Shown here piece after piece: positions 21,622 to 32,322 of a stretch of DNA of 64,000 nt. Positions within the stretch are counted from its first letter, which is position 1. Each line of letters opens with the position of its first letter. A program made the translations under genes and the position numbers. The stretch is from the NCBI RefSeq assembly GCF_902167145.1, contig NC_050098.1:116722207-116786206 (forward strand), in the 5' to 3' direction. The notes below the pieces were generated by a model. That model worked only from the letters and a program-made list of their open reading frames with translations. It searched no databases and was not told where the DNA came from. This DNA comes from Zea mays. Taxonomy: Eukaryota > Streptophyta > Magnoliopsida > Poales > Poaceae.

Positions 21622-23757
21622 ATGCCGCGCACGAAGAATGCGTCGGCGTCAGGGGGTGGCGATGACGAGGACCCTCGTCGCCCCTTCCGGCAGGTGAAGG
21701 GCAAGACTGTCTTTTTGGAGCAGCAGGAAGGCCGCAAGAAGCGGCGTTCGGACAGAGAGGCTCGTGCAGCAGCAGCAGCTGCAGCAGCCGCTGCGCAGGC
21801 AGCACTTGGAGATCAGCCAGATGTTCCATCCGATCAGATTGCATTCCGTGCTCGTCGTCTCGCCTCCCGGTCTCGCTCCTCCACTCACACCTCCGCTTCC
21901 ACTCCGCCACCCACTCTGCCTGCTCCCGTCACTCCTATTGCTCCATCCACCTCCACAGCCATACCCACTACCACGCCAGCTTCCACTGCTACCCCTGCTC
22001 CCACTCCCGCTTCAGCTCCTCCTGTTCCTCCACCTCGATTCCGGGAGCGTGATGAGACTGAGGTCCGTCCACTGGTTTCGAATCCTCGTCTGTTTGATCT
22101 TCAGCGTGCTACTGCAGCCCGGGTACGTCGGTTCAGGTACGTACCCGTGGAGTCTTGGCTGCCAGCTCAGAGAGACCCAGCAGCAGGTGTTCTATTCAGC
22201 ACACGGATTCAGGAGTCATTCTTCCAGGCTCAGATGTCTGCTCAGATTGCGCTGCGAGTGCACCGCCTATTGGATCTTCCAGCTTTTTTGCTAGCAGCCG
22301 GTGCTGAGTCTGAGGCGCATCTCACCTATCTGCCTGGCCTCCTGACTCTTCTGACTATCAGCGGCAGATATGTTGAGGAGTGGGTCCGCGTCTTCTACGC
22401 CTCTGTTTGGATTGACCCGGATCATCATTGGATGAGGTTCCGCTTTGAGCGCGAGGATGTCACGATCACTGCCAGTCAGATCCGTCAGCTATTTGGATTC
22501 CCTGAGTCGACGACTCGCCTTCACAGCCTCTGCTACGGCACTTCTGATCCTCCTCGTCGCCCTCACGGCGGTGTGGCTCCAGGGACAGCTCACGTCGCGG
22601 CTCTGTTCCGCCCGCCTTTCACAGATGGGTCGCGACGTTCTCCAGCAGACTTTACTACAGCAGCGAAGTACCTATATGAGCTTATCAGACGGACACTCCT
22701 GCCAAGGATGGGATACAGGGAGGCTACCACTCATATTCAGCTTTGGCTCCTTGGTGCCCTGGTATCCCACTCTGAGTTTGATGTTGTGGACTTTCTGATC
22801 TGTGAGATTGAGGACACCGTTCTGGATGGGATTCGTGCTCGTCGGCAGTTACCCTATGCTCACTACTTGTGCCACATCTTTGCGCAGCTGATTCAGCCAC
22901 CTCGCTTTCAGAGCACCCTTGAGGCCTCACGCCTTGTATTTGGATCTTACCGTCCTGCTCCTGAGATTCCAGTGCCCGCTTATGCTCCTGTGTTTGACTC
23001 TCAGGCCGAGGATGCAGCTCTTCGTCAGTTTGACACCCAGGGTACAGCAGCTGATGATGATGATGATGATGATGATTTTGGGATTCCTCCTCCGCCTCCG
23101 CCTCCTATGCCTCCACGCTCACATGATCATGAGGCTGGGAGCTCTAGTGCTGCCCCTGCTACTCCTCAGGCTATGGACCCTGCTCTTGCTTCGATTCTCC
23201 AAACTCTCACTCAGCAGCAGGCTCACCTGGCAGCCGAGCAGGCCCGTTTATCCGATAGGATGCTCTCGATGTTTCAGAACATGCAGGACAGGCAGGATGC
23301 ACTTCAGCAGCAGCTTATTCAGGATAGGGCAGAGAATAGGGCATTCATGGCTCTCATGCTTTAGCATTCTGGTATCTCAGCACCTCCGGTTCAGTCTGCT
23401 CCGCCTCCTCCGCTCCACGCTCCAGTGGTGCCTTCGATCTTGTCTGGACCCCCTGCTGGTACCTCTCCGCTCCGGCCGGTCACTTTGGCTTTCACCTCTC
23501 CGGCTCTCAGCTCTATCTGTCCGCAGCCGCCAGTGCCACCAGCATCTGCTGTTACCACTACCGCTGTGGCAGTATCTGTGACCGCTTCTGTTCCGGTAGC
23601 TCCTGCAGCGCGGCCTCCGTCCGAGTCAGTACCAGCTCCAGCTTCTACCGTAGATCCTGGATCCGAGACTGACTCTGACCCTCCGCCGGCGTTCGCTCTG
23701 CTACCTCGACCTCGACCGGATGCGCCCCCGCCGCCTCCTCCTGCTTCAGATGTTTAG
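21622..23757 (+). pseudogene. Third ORF of Sirevirus B (env position; plant-transposon-domain-like protein)
   Basis: Starts at ATG 21622 and is open for 580 codons to a TAG at 23362-23364, then continues in frame to a TAG at 23755-23757. Features in order: basic N-terminus (KKRRSDREAR), an Ala run, a Pro/Thr/Ser-rich linker, a globular region (about residues 150-450) with WVRVFYASVWIDPDHHWMRF and RQLFGFPES, an Asp run, a Pro-rich stretch, a Gln-rich coiled-coil, then a Pro-rich tail after the stop. The globular part recalls the 'putative plant transposon protein' domain seen in plant retroelement ORFs. Although it sits where Sireviruses can carry an env-like gene, I see no signal peptide or clear membrane helix. 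The function is unknown. Confidence 0.7.
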
Positions 23758-24178
23758 GTTCAGGTCCCTTTTGGTGTTTGACGCCAAAGGGGGAGAGATA
23801 TGAGTTGTGAGAGCTAGGGGGAGTTAGAGAGTTAGTAGAGAGTCAGAGTCATTTTGATGTAATATATGTGCCTGCTACTCTCTGTACTAGCTTGATGTTT
23901 TTGGCTCACAAACTCGTCATATACTCTCGTTGCGTATGATTGACTGTGTGTATTATGTTTTCACCTTATATCATATCACCAGTCTTCTAGCTCTTGTTTT
24001 CATTAATTTACCTTCTCTTTTATATAAAAATCTCATGATGTGTATGCGCTCACTCTTATTATTATGGTACACATTCTTTCTGTCAAAGATTACTGAGTAT
24101 AACTAATCATTCTTTCTATTGACAGAATCTTCAAAACAAACTACTCTCACAAAACTTGTAGGGTTGTCATCAATCACC
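23758..24178 (+). other. Spacer after B ORF3 with PPT-like repeats
   Basis: No gene. AAAGGGGGAGAG (about 23787) and TAGGGGGAGTTAG (about 23816) precede the true polypurine tract, so three such G-rich motifs lie within 400 bp of the 3' LTR. Confidence 0.65.
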
Positions 24179-24192
24179 AAAAAGGGGGAGAT
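24179..24192 (+). other. Polypurine tract of Sirevirus B
   Basis: AAAAAGGGGGAGAT abuts the 3' LTR start TGAAAGCATC at 24193. Confidence 0.88.
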
Positions 24193-25678
24193 TGAAAGCA
24201 TCTAGGCCCCTGGTTGGTTTTAGTGATTAATGACAACGTAATATTATATGTGACTAACGTGTGTTTTGCAGAGACAAATGGTAAGTTAGGTCACATGACA
24301 GGTAGAAGTACTACAACGGTGAAAACAATCCCGGAAATAAGAACTCGAAGCGACGGCTAAAACGACGGAACAAAAGGTGAAGGTCTACGGAGTCCGAGTG
24401 TCAAGGAGATGTGGACACTCGCGATTTAGTTAGGTCTTTTATTCTCTTTTAGCCGTACTATAAAGAGGGGTTGTCGATGAGTAGTTTGACCAAGAGAGTT
24501 CTAGTGTAGTGTTGGTGCACAATCACACTCATATACAGTGCTAGGTGTCACTCTAGAACTCACACACAAGTTAGAGCGAAAACCGATTTGAAAATCAGCT
24601 GAAAAACAAGACTTAGTGTTTCTGGCTTTGGGGCACCGGACTGTCCGGTGTGCACCGGACTGTCCGGTGCACCCTCTGCCAGGTGGGGCCAGGCTGGTCC
24701 TCAGCAGAGTGTTCCCAGTCGCAGAAACCCGAGAGCGCAGCCTTCGGAGATGAATTTTAGTGGCACACCGGACACCGCACCGGACTGTCCGGTGTGCACC
24801 GGACAGTGGACTGTTCACTGTCCGGTGCGCCATGAGTCCAACGGCTCTGTGTCAGAACTAGCCGTTGGAAGTGACCGTTGGCGCACCGGTGGCGCACCGG
24901 TGGCGCACCGGACTGTCCGGTGCGCCATCGCGCAACACATTGCCTGTAACGGCTAGTTGGTGGGTGAGGGCTATTTATACCCCCTCCACCCACCATATTC
25001 AATGTCTTGCACTCCACATTTATTCCAGCACCTTGGTAGAGTATTGCAAGCACCAAAAGCCTAGTGAGGAGATTAGAGAATCATAATCTGCGCTTGTTCC
25101 TCATTAGCGCTAGTGAGAGCCACCTAGAGCACACACCACTTGCATTAGGCTTCTCTTGGTCAAGCGAAAGTCTATGGCTTGTTACTCTTGGTGATCGGCA
25201 TCACCTAGACGGCTTGGTGGTGTTGGGAGCTCGGTGATCACCGTGAAGATCTTGTTGGTGACCCGACTCAAGTTTGTAAGCGGTCTCGAGGGATCCACCG
25301 CGCCGGAGTGGCAAAGGATCATCTCGTAGTGAGCACTTGGTTCTTGCAAGGACCAAGGGGGAGCGATACCCTTGCGCGGGTGCTCCAACGAGGACTAGTG
25401 GAGAGTGCCGACTCTTCGATACCTCGGGAAAAATTGGAGGAGTCTTCTAAACTTTGCTTTACATTCCGCACTTAATTCAAGCACTTTACATTGTGTATTT
25501 GTTTAGCAAGTATTTGAAGTATTATCTTAGCTTTGTTACATTTCTAGTATTATATTCTTAGTGCTAGTTGTTGGGGTGAAGTTGGGCTCTTGTTTAGCTC
25601 TTGCTTAGGTTTTTAATTAGTATTGTTTTTTAGAAAAGCCCAATTCACCCCCCCCTCTTGGGCATCGTGATCCTTTCA
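24193..25678 (+). repeat. 3' LTR of Sirevirus B
   Basis: Nearly identical to 12915-14388. It has one extra 11-base unit (GGCGCACCGGT) near 24890 and one more C in the run near 25650. Confidence 0.95.
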
Positions 25679-25683
25679 GGTGG

Positions 25684-26389
25684 CGGGGAGAGGAGCTGGC
25701 GAGCGCGACGAGGTAGCAGCAGCAACGAGTGCCGCATCGGCCGCATGGCGATTTGACACGGACTGGGAGCGTTCCTCAAGCAGAAGCATGTCGCGAGCCT
25801 GCATGAAGTTGGGGAAGACAGGAAGAGCAGGCAGCAAGGTACGAAGGGTGTGGTACTTAGTGTTCATGCCAGCGACTAGCTGGTGGACAAGGGTGCGGTC
25901 GTCGACAGGAGCATCGCAGTCGGCGAGGTTGTTGGCGAGTTGCTGAAGACGATGACAGTAATCGTGCGCCGAAAGATCACCATGAGTGAGGGAATGAAAC
26001 GCAGCCTCAAGGTGAACAGCGCGGCTGGCCTTGTTTCCAGAGAAGATGTTCTCGAGGTGACGCCAGATGGCATGCGCTTGGCGGCCGGGTGGACGAATCA
26101 CCATGTCGACGAGGTCCTCGGAGATGGTGGCGAAAATCCAGGAGAGGACAGTCAGGTTCTCACGAACCCAGGCAGGATCCTCCGAGAGATCGTTGGAGGT
26201 GGTGACATGGTGGAGAAGATCAAAACGCCCGAGGACAATGGTGAACAACTGGCTCCACTTGCCGTAGTTGTGAATTTGAGTATCGAGGGTATATGGCACC
26301 AGTGACTTGATGTTGACGCTGTGAATCGCCTGGGACAGAGGAAGATTGCCTGTGGGGGTATTGTGGACGGAGCTTTGTGTATCACTCAT
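25684..26389 (-). pseudogene. Gag N-terminus of the Hopscotch-like element
   Basis: The minus-strand ATG at 26389 opens MSDTQSSVHN and reads a copia gag domain: LDTQIHNYGKWSQLF, then a W-R-H-L-E-N-I-F segment near residue 120, then the Cys/His region CHRLQQLANNLADCDAP. The frame runs into Sirevirus B at 25683 and resumes at 12914 in the Gly/Arg-rich gag tail. Its start lies about 50 bp after the 5' LTR, as usual for this family. Confidence 0.82.
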
Positions 26390-26428
26390 GATGAACTGGG
26401 ATGAAAGACTGGGAAGAGGATCGTTAGG

Positions 26429-26437
26429 CTGATACCA
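26429..26437 (-). other. Primer binding site of the Hopscotch-like element
   Basis: TGGTATCAG on the minus strand directly follows the 5' LTR. It is an initiator tRNA-Met complement, which confirms strand and LTR edge. Confidence 0.85.
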
Positions 26438-26668
26438 TGTAAGAAACGGAGAATAGGAATAGGAAGAATTGTTCTCTCTGTATTGCTTTATTGATGTGTC
26501 GAGTACAAATATATATAGATTACAATCAAGGACCATGCAAATCTGATCCTGAAAAGATGGCCACGAAGTCTCCTGTAATCCTAAAATAATGGGCTACGAA
26601 GTGGCCGGAAGACTCGGACAGAAACAAGAAAATAGGATCTACTAACAGACGCTTTACATTATCTAACA
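26438..26668 (-). repeat. 5' LTR of the Hopscotch-like element (231 bp)
   Basis: The only unbroken LTR copy. On the minus strand it begins TGTTAGATAATG and ends CGTTTCTTACA. The copy at 1313-1394 plus 9197-9341 matches at about 97% by eye. Confidence 0.95.
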
Positions 26669-26673
26669 CCCGT
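26669..26673. repeat. TSD CCCGT, right copy, of the Hopscotch-like element
   Basis: Identical to 1308-1312. Host DNA resumes immediately after. Confidence 0.93.
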
Positions 26674-27969
26674 GAGGCCGTGAAAGGAACGTCCCTAAAA
26701 TAATAATAAAAACATACTACAACCAAAGTGCCCATAGTACAGTTTCTATTTATTCTTAAGTATAAAAACACAAAGATCTATATTCTGCTGTCTAGGAACG
26801 TAGATCTGGAGTAATAACCATGTTTGAATCTCCGTTTGTACACATTTTTAGCTTTTTCTCATCTAAATAGGAGGGGACACGATAGACAAATCTTCGTTTG
26901 TACATAATTTTAGCTTTTTATAATCCAAAAATAGTTGTTGACGGTACTTTAAATTTTAGAAAGCTATTTAAAGAGACTGTTTGAAAAAGGATAGAATTTA
27001 TTTGCTATTCTTTTTACCTGCTAGATTTATTAGTTTAGCAAGCAAACTATATCAAACTCTCCAAAATGGTCTAACAGAATTATTATATATTAGCAGTAAT
27101 ATCAACAATGCATGCATATAATTTTAATACTCATACGGTAGCCACGGAGAGAGTATAGGGTCCTACTAAACGATTGTTGTAGCAGTCCCGCGGCCGCAGC
27201 TGCAGCTGCAGCTGCAGCGACAACTCATATGCATTTAGTCCTTCTTTTGAACACATGATTTATTTCTAAATCATACGTTTTTCGTGTATTTTGAACTAAT
27301 TCATGTAAATTTTCTATACTATTTTTGTGAAAATTCTTTACATTTTTGTGAAATTTCTACGTTCCAACCACAGCAGCTCATTCAGAAGAAGGGCAGCTGA
27401 ACACACTGTGATAACAAACTTAAGCCAACTCTAGCGAATCATGCAAAAACAATGATTTATACTGTAGGTGACACTGTTTACAAAGTAAAGTTTTAAATAA
27501 AAATGAGATAAGTAGTCTGAGTGGGTTCATTTTTTTCTCAAATATTTCACACAACTCTAATATATTGCAAAAGGTAAAGATGGTACCGTTAATATTTCAG
27601 AGAGAACACTTTGTTTCTAGAGCCCTCGCTCTTGTTGTCATTCTGTGCAAGAATTACGAAAAGCATCATCGCACAACTTACTTCTTTTAAAAGTCGTATA
27701 CGAGAAGAGTAGTATACAACAACATACATAAAAAAACGCACACACTGTACAGCATATTGACACTACGAGCAACAGATTGACGCTACCAGAGCTAAAACCA
27801 CCCACTATATCACCGAAGCACCGGCAGGACTGCAGTAACTGTATATTGAAATAATCCAGTGTTTCCTTGCATAAAGGAAAATAAAAAAAACGTGGTATAT
27901 TCAATCTGTAGTAGATAGATACGTTGGACAGGAAACATGCGACACGAAACAGTTAAAATAAAAAAAAAG
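26674..27969. other. Host intergenic DNA
   Basis: AT-rich sequence with no supported gene. A short CTGCAG repeat lies at about 27197-27219. Before the two big insertions it joined the DC1 3' flank directly. Confidence 0.6.
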
Positions 27970-28043
27970 TTCCATTGCCGGGATTTGAACCCGGGTCGCC
28001 TGGGTGAAAGCCAGGTATCCTAACCGGGCTGGACGACAATGGA
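27970..28043 (-). tRNA. tRNA-Glu (anticodon TTC)
   Basis: On the minus strand the 7-bp acceptor stem TCCATTG pairs with CAATGGA, with A as discriminator. The anticodon arm CCTGG-CTTTCAC-CCAGG places TTC in the loop. The T arm reads CGGGTTCAAATCCCG. There is no intron. The D arm, GTCCAGCCCGGTTAGGAT, looks two bases longer than the usual plant nuclear tRNA-Glu (…CAGCGGTTAGG…). It is unlike the chloroplast trnE sequence, so it is a nuclear gene. A run of eight A on the plus strand at 27961-27968 gives the T-rich pol III terminator just downstream on the minus strand. Confidence 0.9.
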
Positions 28044-28846
28044 ATCAATTGGGACTTTTACAAAGTCTAATCTCTAATCTTGTAGACTAGCGCCTCAGCT
28101 CATGTTTAATTTCCAAAGCACATTTTGCGAGTTTCAGCTCCCAAATCATCAAAACTTCCGGTGAATCTTAGAAGACTAGACTAGCCTCCTTTCTCAGGTT
28201 CTGAATCTTTGAAGACAGTTGTTCTACTGAACCAATATCCTAAACCGAAAATCGGTGACGATATTCTCATCGGCTTGTACACGTGTGCTGTGGTATTATT
28301 GCTGGCAGATTTTGTACCACCGTACTTCGTTTTCCCTAACAACACCTGCTCTATTATTGGACTCCACGTGGCTGATCGAGACCCCCACCTTGACATGGCT
28401 ATCCAATCCGGCTCGTGTTGTCTGAATTGAATTTGAATCGGACCTAGTTTTTTCCCCTGCACGGCCAACAGGCAACATATGTCACGCAGGGTCGCATGAA
28501 TGGAAAAAAAAAGTTTTATAGGAATGCACGAAACGTGGAAGGTTGACGTGTACATAAGTTGGAACATATTGTTGGTCTCAAATGGTGTGGGTGTGCGTGC
28601 TATGTAGTATGATACCGACCCTATTTTGTTATATGTACTCTAGTTCTAAGTTCCTACTTATCGCTTCGTTTTCTTAAAAGGTCTTTCTAAGAAAATAAAT
28701 TTACCGTTTAAATTATTGTTTGAGAAATTATTTAAGCAAAAACTGTTTTCTGTACAACATTTTTTTGTTATCTTATATGGAGAGTCATCTTCGTCGTTAT
28801 CTTTGTTAGCAAGAAATTTAGAGTAAATGATATTTACTGCCCGTTC
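28044..28846. other. Host intergenic DNA upstream of the LINE
   Basis: No convincing gene. Short ORFs on both strands at 28181-28567 show no family resemblance. This segment was contiguous with the CBL promoter (62891 onward) before the LINE inserted. Confidence 0.5.
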
Positions 28847-28860
28847 GTTTTAGATTATAA
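28847..28860. repeat. 14-bp TSD of the LINE, left copy
   Basis: GTTTTAGATTATAA, repeated exactly at 62877-62890. Read on the minus strand it follows the A-tail of the LINE, as expected for L1-type target-primed integration. Confidence 0.92.
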
Positions 28861-28867
28861 TTTTTTT

Positions 28868-29193
28868 GACCAAAAGGGCAGTGCCCCCTATTTTATTAAG
28901 AAATAGAACGATAGAGTTTTTACCACCAACACAGGTCACGAGGCCCGCCACTCAACAAGGATGGCACATGGCTACATCCCAACATAGCAACGCCAAAAAA
29001 AGGATCAGGGACACAGAAATCCAGACTTACAACCTTATTTAGATCAACTAAGTCTTACCAAACACTTAATTAATTGTCTACAGCCGACCACTCTCAGCTG
29101 CCTAGAACCAACCATAACCGATCAAAGGCAAGCTAACTGACAATACACACCTAGCAAATCAGAAGACCAAGCAGATTGTAAGACAGAACACAA
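28868..29193 (-). other. LINE 3' UTR
   Basis: Non-coding sequence between the ORF2 end and the A-tail. It ends, in element sense, with GCCCTTTTGGTC before the A-run. Confidence 0.7.
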
Positions 29194-31002
29194 TCACCAT
29201 GTGATACTTCTTGTCACCGGAGCCCACCCATGCGCGCGATTAAACACCTCTCTTGTCGTCTCTCTGATTCGCTTGCTTCCTGCCTCCAACATCTTTTTTG
29301 TTCTCCCTGTCTGCATTAGTGCCCAGTAATCCAAAAGAAAACAACACATGAAGATTACATCAGTGGGGTCATTATGGAGCTTTTTATTAAAGCAAATGGA
29401 ATTTCTGGACTTCCAGATCGCCCATAGAACAGCTCCGCACCCAACTACAATAGATTTTCTGTACCCCTTATCAAAGTTTCTAAGCCACACCCCAGTTAGA
29501 TGTTCCACATCTGTCGGAGTTGTAGGCAAATAAAGTGCAATTTGAATCAGACGCCAAATGAATCGAGCTACTGAGCATTCAAAAAACAAATGCTTAGTAG
29601 ATTCAAACAAGCCACAAAAGACGCAATCAGAGACCCCAGACCAGCTTCTTTTAATCAAATTTTCCTTTGAGAGAATTCTGTTCTTGATAATCAGCCATAA
29701 GAATATCTTGATTTTATGGGGGATTTTGATTTTCCATAGAAATCTGTAAGGGACTTTTACTCCCTCACAACTAATCCGGTTATATAAGGATTTAGTAGAG
29801 AAGCCATTTTTATCAAGAGACCAATTAACACGATCTATTTCTTGGGACAAATGAATACCAGAGCACATTCTCTTTAAATTTTCAAACATGACAGCATTTT
29901 CACCTACCAAATGCCTTCTAAAATTCATCCCCTAAAAATTAGAAGAGATCACTTTGTCAACCCTGATTTTTTTGTCAAAGGTTAAATCAAATAACCTTTT
30001 GAACTTGACTCTAAAAGGAGAATCCCCACACCAGATATCCAACCAAAAACATGTATGAGATCCATTCCCAACTTTTTTGTGCAAAATTTATGAAACAGAT
30101 CTTTATTCTCCAAGAGCCCCCTCCAAAACTGAGATATATTTTGTTTTTTTTTCACCACAATCAAGGGATTATCTTTTATATATTTATGCCTGATAATCTT
30201 TTGCCACAGTCCATCCGAAGTCTCCAACCTCCATAACCATTTGGTCAACAGGCTAATGTTCATGTTTCTCACATCAAGAATATCCAAACCCCCTTGATCT
30301 TTCGGGGAGCAAACTGTCGGCCAATTAACCAAATGATATTTCCTAGTGTTATCTCCACCTTGCCACGACATTCTTTTTCTAAAAGTATCCCAATTTTTAA
30401 GGACAAGCTTAGGGGCCAAGAATAAGGAAAGCATGTACAGGGGGAGGTTTGAAAGACTGCTATTAATCAAAGTCACTCTCCCCCCAATGCTCAGAAATCT
30501 ACTTTTCCACATTCCTAATTTTTTGTTCATTTTTTCCTCCGTAAAAGCCCATTTCATATTGCTTAGCTTCTTACAGTCAATGGGAATTCCCAAATATTTC
30601 ATTGGAAGGAAATTAGCAGGACAAGTAAAAATATCTGAGTAAAGTTCTTTGACCCGTAAAGCACTACCAAAGCAGAATATTTCACTTTTGTGAAAATTGA
30701 TTTTTAATCCTGACATCTGTTCAAAAAGAATGAGAATGAACTTCAAATTTCTGGCCATTTTTAAATCATCCTGCAGCAAAAAAATTGTGTCATCTGCGTA
30801 TTGCAGACTGATTACCCCTTTTTCAATAATGTGAGGAACCATGCCCACGAGGAGACCCTCATGCTGTGCTTTATTAACCAAACAAGCTAGTCCATCCGTC
30901 GTAATGTTAAAGAGGAAAGGAGAGAAAGGATCCCCTTGCCTGACCCCTTTATGTGTATTGAAATAAGGACCCATAGTATCATTAGTCCTAACAACCACTT
31001 TT
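29194..31002 (-). pseudogene. LINE ORF2, C-terminal half: reverse transcriptase and zf-RVT
   Basis: Reading resumes next to Sirevirus A with the RT block GVRQGDPFSPFLFNITTDGL. The catalytic YADD (SLQYADDTIFLL) follows, then the thumb with the PMKYLGIPI motif. After a break near 29982 a second frame gives the zinc-binding zf-RVT region (FLWKIKIPHKIKIFLW, then CVFCGLFESTKHLFFECSVA). It ends at 29194. The frame break near 29940-29980 and the nested element make it non-functional. ORF2 nicks DNA and copies LINE RNA at the target. Confidence 0.87.
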
Positions 31003-31007
31003 CCACC
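31003..31007. repeat. TSD CCACC, left copy, of Sirevirus A
   Basis: CCACC precedes the LTR start TGAAAGGGAA at 31008. It is repeated at 49095-49099. Confidence 0.92.
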
Positions 31008-31249
31008 TGAAAGGGAAATGTACCCTTGGGACATTTCTATAAGATTTTGGTGATTAAGTGCTCCACACAAATGCTTTGAGTAATATTTGTGCCAAAGACT
31101 TAAGAAGTGCAAATCAAGAGTAAAGGTATGTTTCTAAGGCTTAGTACATTGTTTTGGAGACTAATGTATTGTGTCTAAGTGCTAGAAACAGGAAAAGACC
31201 AATTTGGAAAAGACTTGGCTGAGCAGCCAAGACTCTGCGCAGTCTGGGT

Positions 31250-31612
31250 GCACCGGACTGTCCGGTGTTGCACCGAACAGTGTCCGGTGCGCCAGGCTGG
31301 CTCTGGCGAACTGGCTGCTCTCGGGTTTCATCGGCGGCGTACGGCTATAAATCACCGGACTGTCCGGTAGTGCACCGGACTGTCCGGTGAGCCAACAGTC
31401 GGCCGGGCCAACGGTCGGCCGCGTAATCCGCGCGCGACGCATGGCAGAGCCAACGGTCAGAAGGGGGCACCGGACTGTCCGGTGTGCACCGGACAGTGTC
31501 CGGTGCGCCAACGGCTCTGAATCTCCAACGGTCGGCTGCGCCAAAATAGGAAAGAAATCCGCACCGGACAGTGTCCGGTGGTGCACCGGACTGTCCGGTG
31601 CGCCAGGCGACA
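31250..31612. repeat. Palindrome cluster in the A 5' LTR
   Basis: Multiple CACCGGACTGTCCGGTG and CACCGGACAGTGTCCGGTG units, ending about 60 bp upstream of the TATA box. Confidence 0.85.
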
Positions 31613-31668
31613 GAAGGCAAGAATTGCCTTCCTGGAATGCTCTCAACGGCTCCTAGCTGCCTTGGGGA

Positions 31669-31676
31669 TATAAAAG
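31669..31676 (+). promoter_or_regulatory. TATA box of the A LTR
   Basis: TATAAAAG in GGGATATAAAAGGGACCCC. The equivalent in the 3' LTR is at about 48486. Confidence 0.65.
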
Positions 31677-32274
31677 GGACCCCTAGGTGCATGGAGGAGT
31701 ACACTAAGCATTCTCTAAGCATTCCTAAGCACCAAGACTCCAATTCCGCACATTCGATTCTTTGTGATAGTAACTAGAGCTCCATTTGAGTAGAGAACTC
31801 TTTGGGTTGTGTTGTGAGCTCAAGTTGTGACTTGTGTGCGTGTTTGTGCTCTGATTTTGTGTCTTGTGTGCGTTGCTCATCCCAGCCTTACTTCCGTGCT
31901 TCTTTGTGAACATCAAATTGTAAGGGCGAGAGGCTCCAAGTTGTGGAGATTCCTCGCAAGCGGGATATAGTAAAACAAAGCAAAACATCGTGGTATTCAA
32001 GTGGGTCTTTGGACCGCTTGAGAGGGGTTGATTGCAACCCTCGTCCGTTGGGACGCCACAATGTGGAGTAGGCAAGTGTTGGACTTGGCCGAACCACGGG
32101 ATAAACCACTGTGCCTATCTGTGTTGATCTTCTTGTGGTTATCGTGTCTTGCTAGAACTCCTCTCTAGCCACTTGGCCTTATTGAGCTAACTCCTAATCA
32201 AGTTTTGTGGCATTAAGTTTGAAGTTTTTACAGGATCGCCTATTCACCCCCCCCCCCCTCTAGGTGCTCTCAAT

Positions 32275-32287
32275 TGGTATCGGAGCC
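32275..32287 (+). other. Primer binding site of Sirevirus A
   Basis: TGGTATCGGAGCC, two bases after the LTR. Confidence 0.85.
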
Positions 32288-32322
32288 GTTCTCTTCAAGA
32301 AAGGGACTAATCGCCCGAAGGG

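Larger units (their letters stand above)
12915..25678 (+). mobile_element. Sirevirus B: 12.8 kb Ty1/copia element with extra third ORF
   Basis: A plus-strand element with LTRs of 1474 bp (12915-14388) and 1486 bp (24193-25678), TSD GGTGG, primer site at 14391 and polypurine tract at 24179-24192. It encodes gag (14441-16723), pol (16741-19962) and a third ORF (21622-23757) between pol and the 3' LTR. Its size and third ORF are those of large Sireviruses; among maize families, Giepum or Jienv are candidates by size only. By eye the LTRs differ by about seven substitutions, one 11-bp tandem unit and one base in a C-run, roughly 99.5% identity. It is therefore young. It sits inside the gag of the Hopscotch-like element. 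Confidence 0.93.
1313..26668 (-). mobile_element. Hopscotch-like Ty1/copia LTR retrotransposon, broken by two nested insertions
   Basis: A minus-strand copia element bounded by LTR copies at 26438-26668 (5') and 1313-1394 plus 9197-9341 (3', split), with a CCCGT TSD. A tRNA-iMet-type primer site follows the 5' LTR and a G-rich polypurine tract precedes the 3' LTR. Removing the Helitron (1395-9196) and Sirevirus B with its TSD copy leaves about 4.8 kb. With 231-bp LTRs, that fits what I recall of maize Hopscotch; the family name is an inference. One polyprotein frame runs gag, protease, integrase, RT, RNase H, with a stop codon, a frameshift and the nested element breaking it. The two LTRs differ at roughly 3% of positions by eye, so this insertion is older than B. 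Confidence 0.9.
31008..32272 (+). repeat. 5' LTR of Sirevirus A
   Basis: TGAAAGGGAA to GGTGCTCTCA, 1265 bp. It has palindromes at about 31250-31610 and a TATAAAAG at 31669. Confidence 0.94.

Noticed and set aside
25883..26305. Plus-strand ORF of 140 codons opposite gag
   Set aside because: It is antisense to the recognisable copia gag frame and has no family resemblance.
28209..28567. Short ORFs on both strands between the tRNA and the LINE
   Set aside because: No conserved motif, no splice context and no codon bias. Treated as intergenic.
32247..32259. Long C-runs at LTR ends (also near 14360, 25648 and 49072) as functional tracts
   Set aside because: The runs vary between LTR copies by single bases and are prone to sequencing error. 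They are part of the conserved CACCCCCCTCTAGG LTR end, not a separate feature.
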